Positions 33,276 to 41,114 are shown, counted from the first letter of the stretch. The stretch: DNA of 64,000 bases from Leucobacter sp042726155 (GCF_042726155.1 NZ_JBHXHV010000001.1:372001-436000); one strand, 5' to 3'. Translations and numbers: made by a program. The notes: generated by a model not told the origin, from the sequence alone.

Positions 33276-34435
33276 ACCGCTCACCAACGCGCTCGCTCGC
33301 TCGGCAGTCGTCGCGCAGCGGACGCGCGCCACGGCAGCCAAGACCGTGGCGGTCAGGGTTCACGCTGCTCGCGCTCGGCGCAGTGATCTTCGTCGCGATT
33401 CCCGCCGTCGTGTGGGCAGTGAGCACTGCGGACTCTGCTGCCCTTGGCGCATCAGGCGAGCTCGCGGCGGGCGCGGAATTCCTCACCGAGAAACAGGGAG
33501 TCACTGACATGCAGATCTCAGATATCACCGTGACGGGACCGGCGGCAGCGATCGAGGGAGGGGTGGGCGCGGCTGATCCGCGGTCACCCAATCGCGTGGG
33601 TTCGACTGAGATTCCCGTGCGCGTGTACGAACCTGACAGTGAAGCCTGGGCGACCCTCGTCTGGGCGCACGGCGGTTCATTCATTCATGGCCACCCAGAC
33701 ATGCCGGAGGCCGACTGGGCGGCGCGGCGGTTCGCCGAGGCCGGCGTGAGAGTGTATTCGGTCGACTACGCACTCGCCTCCGAAACCGTCAAGGCGCCGG
33801 CGCCGGCAAATGATGTGGCCGCGGTACTCGCGCGGGTCGAGACTCAGCACGCGGGCCCCATTGCCGTCGGCGGTGCGAGTGCTGGCGGGCATCTCGCGGT
33901 GGAGGCTGCTCTGCAGCAGGCGGATCGCGCGGCCGCGTCCGGCGATGCGAGCGTTCGCCCGGCCGAGGCGTTGTTGCTCGAGTATCCGACGCTGCATCGT
34001 GTGCAACGGCCCGACAGCGCTGTAGCTGCGGCCACGAAGGCGCTACCGGAGCAGTATCGATTTGATGCCGAGCGTGTTTCTGGGATGTACGACTTCTATC
34101 TCGGGGAGACGTTGGCGTCGGCCCGCGTGTCGCGTGGCGATGCAGCGTCTGCTTTTGGCGCCATCGTGGCCGGTGAACTCGATGGCTCGCGGCTGTCGCA
34201 GCTGCCGCCGACCGTGATGGTGAACGCCGATGCTGATGATCTGCGCGCCTCGGGTGAGCAGTTCGCCGAGCAGCTGCGTGCGGCCGGGGTGCCCGTCACG
34301 CTGTCGCTGCAGCCGGGCACCGTGCACGGCTACCTCAACCGGCCGGATGAGTCGGCGCAGGCGGGTGCAGATGCGCAGCAGACGATTGACCACTTTGTGG
34401 CGGAACTACACCGCCTCGTAGCGCCGGTCGACTGA
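33272..34435 (+). CDS. Membrane-anchored alpha/beta hydrolase (HSL family)
   Basis: A 387-residue esterase. A basic N terminus and one hydrophobic helix (LLALGAVIFVAIPAVVWAV) at residues 31-49 suggest a membrane anchor or uncleaved signal. The hydrolase core has the oxyanion motif HGGSFIHG near residue 131, the nucleophile in GGASAGGH near 190, Asp in NADADDLR and His in TVHGYLN. The translation start is a GTG overlapping the TetR stop, so the hydrolase is co-regulated. The substrate may be the compound sensed by the repressor. The genes on either side of the operator thus encode one exporter-like and two hydrolytic proteins. Confidence 0.82.
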   Translation: MNRSPTRSLARQSSRSGRAPRQPRPWRSGFTLLALGAVIFVAIPAVVWAVSTADSAALGASGELAAGAEFLTEKQGVTDMQISDITVTGPAAAIEGGVGAADPRSPNRVGSTEIPVRVYEPDSEAWATLVWAHGGSFIHGHPDMPEADWAARRFAEAGVRVYSVDYALASETVKAPAPANDVAAVLARVETQHAGPIAVGGASAGGHLAVEAALQQADRAAASGDASVRPAEALLLEYPTLHRVQRPDSAVAAATKALPEQYRFDAERVSGMYDFYLGETLASARVSRGDAASAFGAIVAGELDGSRLSQLPPTVMVNADADDLRASGEQFAEQLRAAGVPVTLSLQPGTVHGYLNRPDESAQAGADAQQTIDHFVAELHRLVAPVD

Positions 34436-34477
34436 GCACCGCGGGTAGCCGCCGACCAAATCCGAAGTTTTCTGTAA

Positions 34478-34506
34478 TTGATAGTGGTACTCATGAGTCA
34501 CATTAT
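34478..34506 (+). promoter_or_regulatory. Probable promoter of the WXG/secreted-protein operon
   Basis: TTGATA at 34478 and CATTAT at 34501 are separated by 17 bases, a good sigma-70 arrangement in an AT-rich patch that stands out in this genome. The spacer contains ACTCATGAGT, a perfect 10-base palindrome that could be an operator. The first gene starts 49 bases downstream. Confidence 0.5.
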
Positions 34507-34554
34507 GTACGATGAAATAACTGGGGTCGGGAGCCAAAGTTAAAGGAACAATTG

Positions 34555-35802
34555 ATGATTTTCGACCTGCAACGCACTCGAGCGATGTCGTTCATTGGCG
34601 GTGTCGCCGCCGTCGCAATCTGTCTCGGCGGCACCGCGGCTCACGCGGAAGTGCTTGATCCGGCCGCTGATCCGGCTACCGAGCTGGCCACTGATCTGGT
34701 CGCCGAGCCTGCAGCGCCCGCCGAGCCTGCAGCGCCCGCAGAGCCTGCGGTGCCTGCGGAGCCCGGCGTCGAACCAGCTGAAACGTCAGCAGAGGAGAAC
34801 GGTGGCGATCCGGCGCCCAGCGAAGACGATGACCTGCGCGAGATTCTGGGTGCCGTAAGCGACGGATTCGGCGCCTCGGCCTACGATGGCGCACTTGAAT
34901 CGCTGGCGGACACGTCGTTTGCCGCCGACGACGACGAGTCGGGGAGGACGATCACGGTCGACGACTCAGGAATGGTCTCGTTCTCGGCTGAGGGCAACGC
35001 CGGATTCGCGGTTACCTTCGACGACGCATCGAGCGGGCTCGTGAACGATTCCGACGGCGGGCCGCTGGCCTACGAGGCGGGCGAAGATGCGGTGATTGTT
35101 CCGCAGATCATCGACACGTATTTTCGCGGCATCTTCGTACTGGAAAGCTCCGAAGCGCCCAACGAGTTCTCGATGAGTCTGAGCAGTGACGACGCGCTCA
35201 GCCTCTCACCAGACGAAACCGGCGGCATCATTTTCACTGACGCCACCGGAGAAGAGATCGGCGGGTTCGCCGCGCCCTGGGCGAAAGACGCACGCGATCG
35301 CCCAGTGCCAACGCAGTACCTGATTGACGGGCAAACAGTGCGGCAGGTGGTTGATGTGTCGAGTCTCGGCGCCGACGACTTCCCGGTTGTCGCAGATCCG
35401 GCGGCATACGTGAACTTCACGAAGAAGTACGTGGTCGACGTCCGAAACCACGGCAACGTCGCAAAGTGGCGGTACCTGAACCAGTGCACGGCGAAGAAGG
35501 GCCTCTCGTGCAGCATCGGGCGCACCTACACCGTGTCGGCGAGCGTTCAGACCGCGTTGAACGCCTCATTTAAGTTCGTCGGTGCGTCGATCGGGGTGAC
35601 GGCCGGGGCGTCACGCTCAGTGAACGTGAGCTGCTCGGTGAAGGGCCCCAAGAAGGTCACCCTGCACGCCAGCGCAACGAAGAAGACATACAAGATTCGC
35701 TCCGTGCGCACCTACGGAGTGCCGCCGTGGCTGAAGCGCGACGTTCGTACCAGTCACACCCTCACCGCGTACAAACCGAATGGGAAGTATGTCTGCTCCT
35801 AA
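34555..35802 (+). CDS. Secreted protein with proline/alanine repeat and Cys-containing C-terminal domain
   Basis: A 415-residue exported protein of unknown function. A Sec signal peptide ends after AHA near residue 31. Residues 51-72 are (E-P-A-A-P-A)-type repeats. A very acidic region follows to about 130 and then a beta-rich middle part. The segment DDFPVVADPAAYVNF near residue 280 resembles the linker seen before C-terminal domains of many actinomycete secreted proteins. The last 130 residues are basic with four cysteines and end in KYVCS. The ATG at 34555 follows AAAGGAAC; the TTG one codon earlier is rejected. It is the first gene of a seven-gene operon, and the next gene overlaps its end. 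It may be a surface or effector component. Confidence 0.65.
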   Translation: MIFDLQRTRAMSFIGGVAAVAICLGGTAAHAEVLDPAADPATELATDLVAEPAAPAEPAAPAEPAVPAEPGVEPAETSAEENGGDPAPSEDDDLREILGAVSDGFGASAYDGALESLADTSFAADDDESGRTITVDDSGMVSFSAEGNAGFAVTFDDASSGLVNDSDGGPLAYEAGEDAVIVPQIIDTYFRGIFVLESSEAPNEFSMSLSSDDALSLSPDETGGIIFTDATGEEIGGFAAPWAKDARDRPVPTQYLIDGQTVRQVVDVSSLGADDFPVVADPAAYVNFTKKYVVDVRNHGNVAKWRYLNQCTAKKGLSCSIGRTYTVSASVQTALNASFKFVGASIGVTAGASRSVNVSCSVKGPKKVTLHASATKKTYKIRSVRTYGVPPWLKRDVRTSHTLTAYKPNGKYVCS

Positions 35803-36067
35803 CCGGAAACCCACCGGGGTGATTGTCGGCGCTGCGCTCGCGCTCGCCGCGGTCGCCCTGGTGGTGTGCGTCGCGCTGTTTTTCGTGGATCTGCCCCGCG
35901 TCGCCCAGGTCTGCTCTGGCGACGTGGTGTCGACCGACCTCTGCGAGCCCGCCCGGCTCGGCCGCAGCATCTTCGGGTCGGTGCTGGCCGGCAGTGGCGT
36001 GATTGCAGCGGCGATCATTGGTGGAGCTTGGATGGCCCGGGGGCGCGGCTCGGCGGACGAGTCATGA
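35789..36067 (+). CDS. Small membrane protein
   Basis: A 92-residue protein with two hydrophobic helices, roughly residues 11-34 (VIVGAALALAAVALVVCVAL) and 63-83 (IFGSVLAGSGVIAAAIIGGA). Two cysteines lie in the loop between them (VCSGDVVSTDLCEP), which would face outside if the termini are inside. The ATG at 35789 has GGGAAG upstream and overlaps the end of the secreted-protein gene. It is not a family I recognise. Its place between a secreted protein and an SAV_915-like protein suggests a membrane partner in the same system. Confidence 0.6.
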   Translation: MSAPNRKPTGVIVGAALALAAVALVVCVALFFVDLPRVAQVCSGDVVSTDLCEPARLGRSIFGSVLAGSGVIAAAIIGGAWMARGRGSADES

Positions 36068-36444
36068 AGGGTTCGGCCCGGAAGCCGCCGGGGCTGCTTG
36101 CGAGCCTGCAACGTGCCGAAGAGCGGGCGCTGGAGCGGGAGCTGGAGTTGGAACGGGGCCGCCCAGCTCCGTCGCGTTATCAGGTTCCGCCAGTGCTGTA
36201 TCTTCCCGTCACCGCGGGCCCGAGCGGCAACATTGCTGAGGTTCGACCGACGCGGGAGGGGCGCCGAGCGCTGCTGGCATACAGCGCGCTCGATCGACTC
36301 CTGGCGCAGTGCGGTGACGATCAGCCCTGGGTGCTCGTGCAGATCGCTGACCTGGAAGAGCTCATGGCGGAGCAACCGTTCGATCTCATCGCGTTTGACG
36401 CGAACATTCCCCCGGGGATGAGCGAGAACGGGCGCCTGTCATGA
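36064..36444 (+). CDS. SAV_915/SseB-like small protein
   Basis: A 126-residue protein. After a charged helix rich in Glu, Arg and Leu (residues 15-33), the core reads RPTREGRRALLAYSALDRLL, then QPWVLVQIADLEELMA and FDLIAFDANIPP. This pattern of a reverse strand, an ALLAYS helix, a QPWV strand and a closing FD strand is typical of the SseB N-terminal or SAV_915 group. These proteins often lie beside WXG100 and type VII-related genes in actinomycetes. Their role is unknown; a chaperone-like function has been suggested. It overlaps both neighbours by four bases. Confidence 0.6.
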   Translation: MKGSARKPPGLLASLQRAEERALERELELERGRPAPSRYQVPPVLYLPVTAGPSGNIAEVRPTREGRRALLAYSALDRLLAQCGDDQPWVLVQIADLEELMAEQPFDLIAFDANIPPGMSENGRLS

Positions 36445-36734
36445 CTCGGATCTCAGTGGATCAAGAGGTCATCGCGTCGATCCTGAACAAGTACTCGTCA
36501 GTCGTTGACGACGTTGACGGCGAACTGGCTAGCTTTCCGGGTGTGACCGACGGGGGTGCGGCGTCAGCGAAGATTGGCGTCATCGCCGAGAACGCGATGC
36601 AGGTGGGCACCCTCGCCACCGTCGTCGAACACGCGTTGTGCGACGTGACGACTGAGGTGGTTGCGGCGCTGCTGAGCGACGATGAAGATGCGGCTGACGT
36701 GTTCGCCGGACTCGACGGGTACGGAGCGCTATGA
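36441..36734 (+). CDS. Small helical ESX-like protein
   Basis: A 97-residue protein predicted to be mostly helical and lacking cysteines except one. It has no WXG motif, but its size, an SVDQEVIASILNKYSSVVDD first helix and a TLATVVEHALCDVTTEVVAA second helix fit an ESX-type hairpin. It lies directly before the WXG protein with a four-base overlap. LXG/WXG effectors usually need such small partners for secretion, so it is a candidate chaperone or partner (inference). Confidence 0.55.
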   Translation: MTRISVDQEVIASILNKYSSVVDDVDGELASFPGVTDGGAASAKIGVIAENAMQVGTLATVVEHALCDVTTEVVAALLSDDEDAADVFAGLDGYGAL

Positions 36735-37951
36735 GCGCACAGATCGATCTGCACATTCCGGGCGATAGTTCGGCGATCTATGCGCTGGGAGCGTGGCACG
36801 GCACCCGGGTGGGTACATCAATTGAGTTCATGGTCGAGCAGCTCAGGCGCACGCAGAGCGACGTGCAGTACTCCTGGGAGGGTGAGTCGGTGCAGGCGTT
36901 TCACACGGCATCGTCTGTGCACGCGACCGAGCTGAAGAAGCTGGCCGAGTACCTGCAGAAGGTGCAAGAGACGCTCGAGGCGTATGCCGACCGGCTCACG
37001 AGAGGCAAGGAGCACTTCGCTGGGTACGCGGACGAGGCCGCTGCCGCGGGCATGACCGTGACCGATGGGCGGTACATTTCGCCGCCCGTCAAGCCGCTCG
37101 ACGCTGCAACGATGGGTTCGCTCACCCCTGCGGCAGAGCGCGACGCGGCGAGCGCGAAGCGCGCCTACGAGAACGCGGCGCTGCTCTTCGAGGAAATCCG
37201 ATCGCTCGTCGAGGAGTGGAACCTCGACACACTCGATTGGATCGAAACGAACTTCGACCCGCTCATCGAACAGATCGGCGAGTTCGACCGCCTGCGCGGC
37301 CTGCTTGACTACTTCGAGGTGAACGGCTTCGCATTCGTGAGCGCCGGGCTCTCACTCGGTGAAACACTCGCGTCGCGTCGCCTCGGCAATTTTCGAAGCG
37401 AGCAGGCGCGACTGCAAGAGGAGATCGAGACGGGGCAAAAGAACACGCGCTCCGGGCACCCCGCGCGAAAAGAACTCGGTCAGGAGTACCGGGAATCGAA
37501 GCACGAGAAACGGACGGCACTTGAGCGCGCATCCCGGCACGTGAGTTGGCTCGACCCGACGACGAAGGTGCTGCAGGGTGCGGGGACAGTCACGGACCTC
37601 GTAGAAGCCGGGGTGAAACTGTCGGAGGGGGAGCCCCTGACGACTGTCGCAGTGGGGTTCGCGGGTGGGGTTGCCGGGGGTGTGGTTGGTGCGAAAGCTG
37701 GTGCTTCGATCGGCGCACAAGTTGGAGCGGCTGAAGGGCCTCTTGGGCTTGTAATCGGGAGTGCGATCGGCGCCGCCGCGGGGGGCGCTCTGGGTGGTCT
37801 CATTGGTAGCGGTGCGGCAGAAGCCACCTGGGAAACAGCGGCTCCACTCAAAGTGCGAGATGCGATTGAAGAGGGTCTGCGTTATCGAATCGAAGGCGAG
37901 TACCGGCTCACCCACCAGATCGAACACGAGAAGTGGGCGTCTGCAAAATGA
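36731..37951 (+). CDS. WXG-domain protein with C-terminal glycine zipper, candidate type VII effector
   Basis: A 406-residue protein. Residues 1-105 form a WXG100-like helical hairpin with WEG at 49-51 (VQYSWEGESVQAF), and a long helical stretch follows to about 240. Residues about 285-345 are a glycine-zipper membrane segment, with GFAGGVAGGVVGAKAGASIG and IGSAIGAAAGGALGGLIGSG in two blocks. A charged 40-residue tail ends the protein. No nuclease, deaminase or lysozyme domain is visible. This domain order resembles the staphylococcal membrane-depolarising effector TspA. The gene sits after a small ESX-like gene and before two membrane proteins, all overlapping by four bases. A structural channel role is the alternative. 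No secretion ATPase (EccC) lies in the window. Confidence 0.6.
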   Translation: MSAQIDLHIPGDSSAIYALGAWHGTRVGTSIEFMVEQLRRTQSDVQYSWEGESVQAFHTASSVHATELKKLAEYLQKVQETLEAYADRLTRGKEHFAGYADEAAAAGMTVTDGRYISPPVKPLDAATMGSLTPAAERDAASAKRAYENAALLFEEIRSLVEEWNLDTLDWIETNFDPLIEQIGEFDRLRGLLDYFEVNGFAFVSAGLSLGETLASRRLGNFRSEQARLQEEIETGQKNTRSGHPARKELGQEYRESKHEKRTALERASRHVSWLDPTTKVLQGAGTVTDLVEAGVKLSEGEPLTTVAVGFAGGVAGGVVGAKAGASIGAQVGAAEGPLGLVIGSAIGAAAGGALGGLIGSGAAEATWETAAPLKVRDAIEEGLRYRIEGEYRLTHQIEHEKWASAK

Positions 37952-38778
37952 CCGTCGCAAAATTCGTGCTGCCCACCACCATTCGTGCCCCGCGCGGCAA
38001 GATTTACATTCGCTTTCCGGCGATCCATGCGCTTGTCTCGGTCGCGCTCATTATCTTCGGGCTGATCGCGAGCATGGTCATGGCCGGGGAGCCGCTCACG
38101 CCGACACGATTGTGGCGGCGCGCGACGTTTGCTGCGGTACCTGTCTTCGCCGCGCCCTTACTTCTTATAGTCCTGTGGAGGCCGAAGCCGACGTCCTACG
38201 TGACGGGGTCGGTGAGCTACGTGCGAGAGCGATCAGAGCTGACGATTCGTCCGCCTCTCGTATTGAAGGTGCTCGCAATCGCGTATTGGGCGGTGGCCTT
38301 TATAGGCCTAGGTGCATGCTCGGCGATCGCCTTCTACTGGACGTTTTCGTTCGGCATCGAACCAGGCTTCACCAGGTGGATCGGGATGGCGGCGACCAGC
38401 ATGTTCCTGCCCTTCGGGATTGGCTTGGCAGTCTGGGCGATCTTGTATGTTCGCACGACGCGGGGCGTCACACTCGCCCCCGGTCATATTCGTGCGGAAG
38501 CCGATCAGAATCGATTGGGGGCAGTGAGCTGGGAACTACTGCGCTCTGTCGCGGTGACGCAATCTGAACTAGAAAAACGCGCCCCCTCGTTCAGAAGCCT
38601 CGCAATCACCACCGAAAACGGTGGCGTTTTAGTGAGCTCAATGAGTATCGGTTCGGACCCACATGCTGTGCAGCGGGTGATCGAGTTCTATCGGCAACAC
38701 CCCGAGCATCGGCACGTGCTTGCGGACCCGAGGGCGGCCCTTGACCTCGTAAAGCAATCGATGCTGGCCGAGACGTGA
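37948..38778 (+). CDS. Four-helix membrane protein, paralog 1 (candidate immunity protein)
   Basis: A 276-residue membrane protein. Helices lie at about residues 25-46, 58-76, 105-130 and 142-166. The C-terminal 105 residues form a soluble domain with the look of a bacterial PH-like fold (RGVTLAPGHIRAEAD, SWELLRSVAV). It ends in IEFYRQHPEHRHVLADPRAA. The next gene encodes a related protein of the same layout. The start at 37948 overlaps the WXG gene stop by four bases; a longer frame starts inside that gene. No enzymatic motif is seen. Protecting the membrane against the glycine-zipper protein is inferred from order and duplication. Confidence 0.6.
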   Translation: MTVAKFVLPTTIRAPRGKIYIRFPAIHALVSVALIIFGLIASMVMAGEPLTPTRLWRRATFAAVPVFAAPLLLIVLWRPKPTSYVTGSVSYVRERSELTIRPPLVLKVLAIAYWAVAFIGLGACSAIAFYWTFSFGIEPGFTRWIGMAATSMFLPFGIGLAVWAILYVRTTRGVTLAPGHIRAEADQNRLGAVSWELLRSVAVTQSELEKRAPSFRSLAITTENGGVLVSSMSIGSDPHAVQRVIEFYRQHPEHRHVLADPRAALDLVKQSMLAET

Positions 38779-39671
38779 CCTCCCGACGCGCGACGATGAC
38801 GCCACGGCGCCCAGAGCGAAAACACAGGAGCAGCGTGAAGATCGAGCGGTTTCACCTGCCGGTGACACGGCCACCTCGTGCTCAGGAGGCTAGTGTTCGT
38901 CAACCACTACTCCTCACTTTAGTGGGGGGTGCCGGGGTTGCGATCGCGCTCGTCATTGCCATTGGCAGCGTGGGACGGGCGCTGAGCCCGGGACAGCTTT
39001 ATATAGCGGGGCTGTGCTGGACGGTCGTCTACTTCGGTATTCCGGGCATGATCATGTCGGTGACGAAACACGGGGCAGCGCGGTACGAGCGCGGGGTCGT
39101 GAGCTTCGTTCGGCAGCCCGGCGGCCTGGTGATTCGGACACCGCGTATTCTGAGAGTTGCAATCGGAGTGTTCTTGGCCATTGGACTCGTAGGCGTCGGG
39201 ACGTCGTCAACGATTGCGTTCTGCTGGGCCATTTCGTCGGGTGCGAAAATAGGGCCGTCTGGGTGGCTCGTCATGGCCGTGACAAGTCTTCTTTTGCTCT
39301 TTGGCATCGGAATGGTCGGCATCGTTGTGAGAACCGTACGAGGGTCGTCAGGCATCACGCTCACGCCGACGCACGTGAGCGCCGAAGCGGAAGGGCGGAG
39401 GCTGCCGATGACGCCCTGGAAGGAGCTCGATCCGGTCGTGGCTGAGTACATAGAGCCCAAGCGGCACCCTCCTGGCTTCGCGCGTGTGCTCATCACTACG
39501 GAGTGGGACCGTTTTGCGGTCACCGCGCCCGGCATCGCCTCCGACCCCTACAGCGTCCAGTACATAATCGAGTTCTTCCGGCAGCACCCCGAGCACCGGC
39601 ACGTGCTTGTGGACCCGAGGGCGGCGCTCAATCTGGTGAAACGGGCGCTCGCTGCCGGGCGCTGGGAGTAG
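38775..39671 (+). CDS. Four-helix membrane protein, paralog 2 (candidate immunity protein)
   Basis: A 298-residue protein with the same four-helix plus soluble-tail layout as the preceding gene. The shared words are SYV/SFV-RxxxxLxIRxPxxL before helix 3, GIGLA/GIGMV in helix 4, RGVTL/SGITL at the start of the tail, and IEFFRQHPEHRHVLVDPRAA near the end. The hydrophobic segments differ strongly while the C-terminal 40 residues stay almost identical. The N terminus is longer and very basic. The GTG start overlaps the preceding stop; an ATG seven codons later is also possible. It is the last gene of the operon, followed by a large inverted repeat. Confidence 0.58.
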   Translation: MTSRRATMTPRRPERKHRSSVKIERFHLPVTRPPRAQEASVRQPLLLTLVGGAGVAIALVIAIGSVGRALSPGQLYIAGLCWTVVYFGIPGMIMSVTKHGAARYERGVVSFVRQPGGLVIRTPRILRVAIGVFLAIGLVGVGTSSTIAFCWAISSGAKIGPSGWLVMAVTSLLLLFGIGMVGIVVRTVRGSSGITLTPTHVSAEAEGRRLPMTPWKELDPVVAEYIEPKRHPPGFARVLITTEWDRFAVTAPGIASDPYSVQYIIEFFRQHPEHRHVLVDPRAALNLVKRALAAGRWE

Positions 39672-39690
39672 GCCAGTTGTAGGGCCGGTT

Positions 39691-39850
39691 GTCGTGGCGG
39701 GCGTTCGGCAAGTGATCCGCGTTCTGCAAGTCGCGCGGACGGCAAATGGGCTTGCCGAACGCAGATCACTTGCGGAACGCGGGCGCCCGGACCCGGGCGC
39801 CCGAACCCGGACCCGGGCGCCCGAACGCGGGCGCCCACGCCCGCCGCGAC
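39691..39850. repeat. Large nested inverted repeat with GGGCGCCCG tandem units
   Basis: The outer arm GTCGTGGCGGGCG (39691) pairs with CGCCCGCCGCGAC (ending 39850), with one mismatch. Inside, GCGTTCGGCAAG (39701) pairs exactly with CTTGCCGAACGC (39751-39762). An overlapping pair is the arm at 39708 containing GCAAGTGATC and its mate at 39757. The 3' part, 39780-39837, repeats GGGCGCCCG four times. It separates the convergent membrane-protein and flavin-reductase genes. Confidence 0.8.
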
Positions 39851-39851
39851 C

Positions 39852-40361
39852 TCAGATCTGGTACTCGAGCTCGTGGTACTTGCCGCGGTAGAAGAGCAGC
39901 GGCGTGCGCTCGGGGTCTGTCGAGATCCCGGACACCGCGACGAGGAAAATGAGGTGGTCGCCCGCCTCAATCTCGCGCTCGATCTCGCCTGCGACCCAGC
40001 CGGTGCCGCCATCAAGCGTGGGTGCGCCGTTGCTCTCGGACGGATACCACTCGACGCCAGCCCACTTGTCGGTGCCCGACCGTGCAAACTGCCCGCTCAG
40101 GTGCTGCTGCTCGGAACTCAAAAAGTTCACGACGACCTTGCCGTGCTCACGGAGTGACGCGAGACTCCGCGACGTGCGCGCGACCGAAAACGAGATGAGC
40201 GGCGGATCAACCGAGACGCTGTAAAACGACTGGCAGGTAAACCCGACCGGCCCCTCGGCGCCGTGCGTCGTGATGATCGTGATGCCCGACGCGAAACCGC
40301 CCATTGCATCGCGGTACTCGCGCTGGTCGAACACCTGCAGCGTCGAAGAAATCGCGCTCAC
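39852..40361 (-). CDS. Flavin reductase-like protein
   Basis: A 169-residue flavin reductase of the HpaC/DszD type, which gives reduced FMN to flavin monooxygenases. YRDAMGGFASGITIITTHGA at the start, TCQSFYSVSVDPPLISFSVA in the middle and VNFLSSEQQHLSGQFARSG are the family blocks. A GTG start overlaps the stop of the upstream FMN reductase gene. It is divergent from two luciferase-type monooxygenases, which are its probable partners. Confidence 0.85.
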   Translation of the reverse strand: MSAISSTLQVFDQREYRDAMGGFASGITIITTHGAEGPVGFTCQSFYSVSVDPPLISFSVARTSRSLASLREHGKVVVNFLSSEQQHLSGQFARSGTDKWAGVEWYPSESNGAPTLDGGTGWVAGEIEREIEAGDHLIFLVAVSGISTDPERTPLLFYRGKYHELEYQI

Positions 40362-40918
40362 GAGCGCACCTCCGCTCGCTGCTGAGCTTGCCCAGCAGCC
40401 CCAGCTCCAGCCCCAGACCCATTACCCGCTCGCAACAGGTGACCCTCGCTCGCGATCCACTCGTCGAGTACCTCATCGCGGCGATCGAAGCGGGGCGTGG
40501 GAAACGCGAGTCCGCGGGTCGGCACGCTCGCCCCCAACTCGACGAGCAGCGGGCGCAGCGTGAATTCGACGGCGAGAGCGTGCTCATCTGAGGCCGTCGT
40601 AAAGATCGGGATCGCGGTCACCCCGCGCAGGGCCCGCGCCGGATAGCGGTCAAGGAAGGCCTTAAGCAGCCCGGTGTAACTCGCCTTGTACGTGGGCGTC
40701 GCGATGATCGCGTAGTCGGAGTCGCGCAACTGCTCGTTGAGTGGGTCGATGCCGGGTGCCGGCCAGGCGAAGAGGTCGGCGCCGTGGTCGATGAGGTCAA
40801 CGGTTGACAGCACGGTCGCGCCGGTGATGGCGGCGACGCGTTGCGCGAGCTCCTCGGCGATCTGCCGCGTGCGTGACTGCGGTTTGGGGTTGCCAACGAT
40901 AACGGAAATGGTGGACAT
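40358..40918 (-). CDS. NADPH-dependent FMN reductase (SsuE/MsuE-like)
   Basis: A 186-residue flavodoxin-fold reductase. The N-terminal ISVIVGNPKPQSRTRQIAEE binds FMN phosphate. ATPTYKASYTGLLKAFLDRY is the SsuE-type active-site loop, and TIASDEHALAVEFTLRPLL-type residues follow. The last 20 residues are a Gly/Ala tail (GNGSGAGAGAAGQAQQ) encoded by a CTGGGG-rich run like one found in the FAD gene at 49.8 kb. SsuE-type enzymes work in sulfonate and organosulfur desulfurisation, in keeping with the divergent operon. Confidence 0.85.
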   Translation of the reverse strand: MSTISVIVGNPKPQSRTRQIAEELAQRVAAITGATVLSTVDLIDHGADLFAWPAPGIDPLNEQLRDSDYAIIATPTYKASYTGLLKAFLDRYPARALRGVTAIPIFTTASDEHALAVEFTLRPLLVELGASVPTRGLAFPTPRFDRRDEVLDEWIASEGHLLRAGNGSGAGAGAAGQAQQRAEVRS

Positions 40919-41114
40919 GACGCTCCCTGTGTAGGTGGTGGGTCGTGATCCACGGTGTGATGTCGCGGAGTCGCCGCGGGATCTTATCCCTCGGAACTGC
41001 CATTCAGTGTAGGTCGAGGTTTTGCGGGGTCGCGAGCCGATTGCAACAGAGCGTAACGGTCATGGTTCGTCATCTTTCTTTCGAATTCCAGAATTCCCCC
41101 CATAAGCTCAAGGC

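Noticed and set aside
34555..35802. RHS or polymorphic-toxin assignment for the secreted protein
   Set aside because: Only a short VVADP-like linker is shared; no RHS repeats, no known toxin domain and a different length class.
36731..37951. Phage tail tape-measure assignment for the glycine-zipper protein
   Set aside because: It is too short, has a WXG motif at the expected position, and no phage structural genes are nearby.
39780..39840. GGGCGCCCG tandem units as a coding proline/glycine repeat
   Set aside because: No ribosome binding site or consistent frame exists between the convergent genes, and the units are palindromic.
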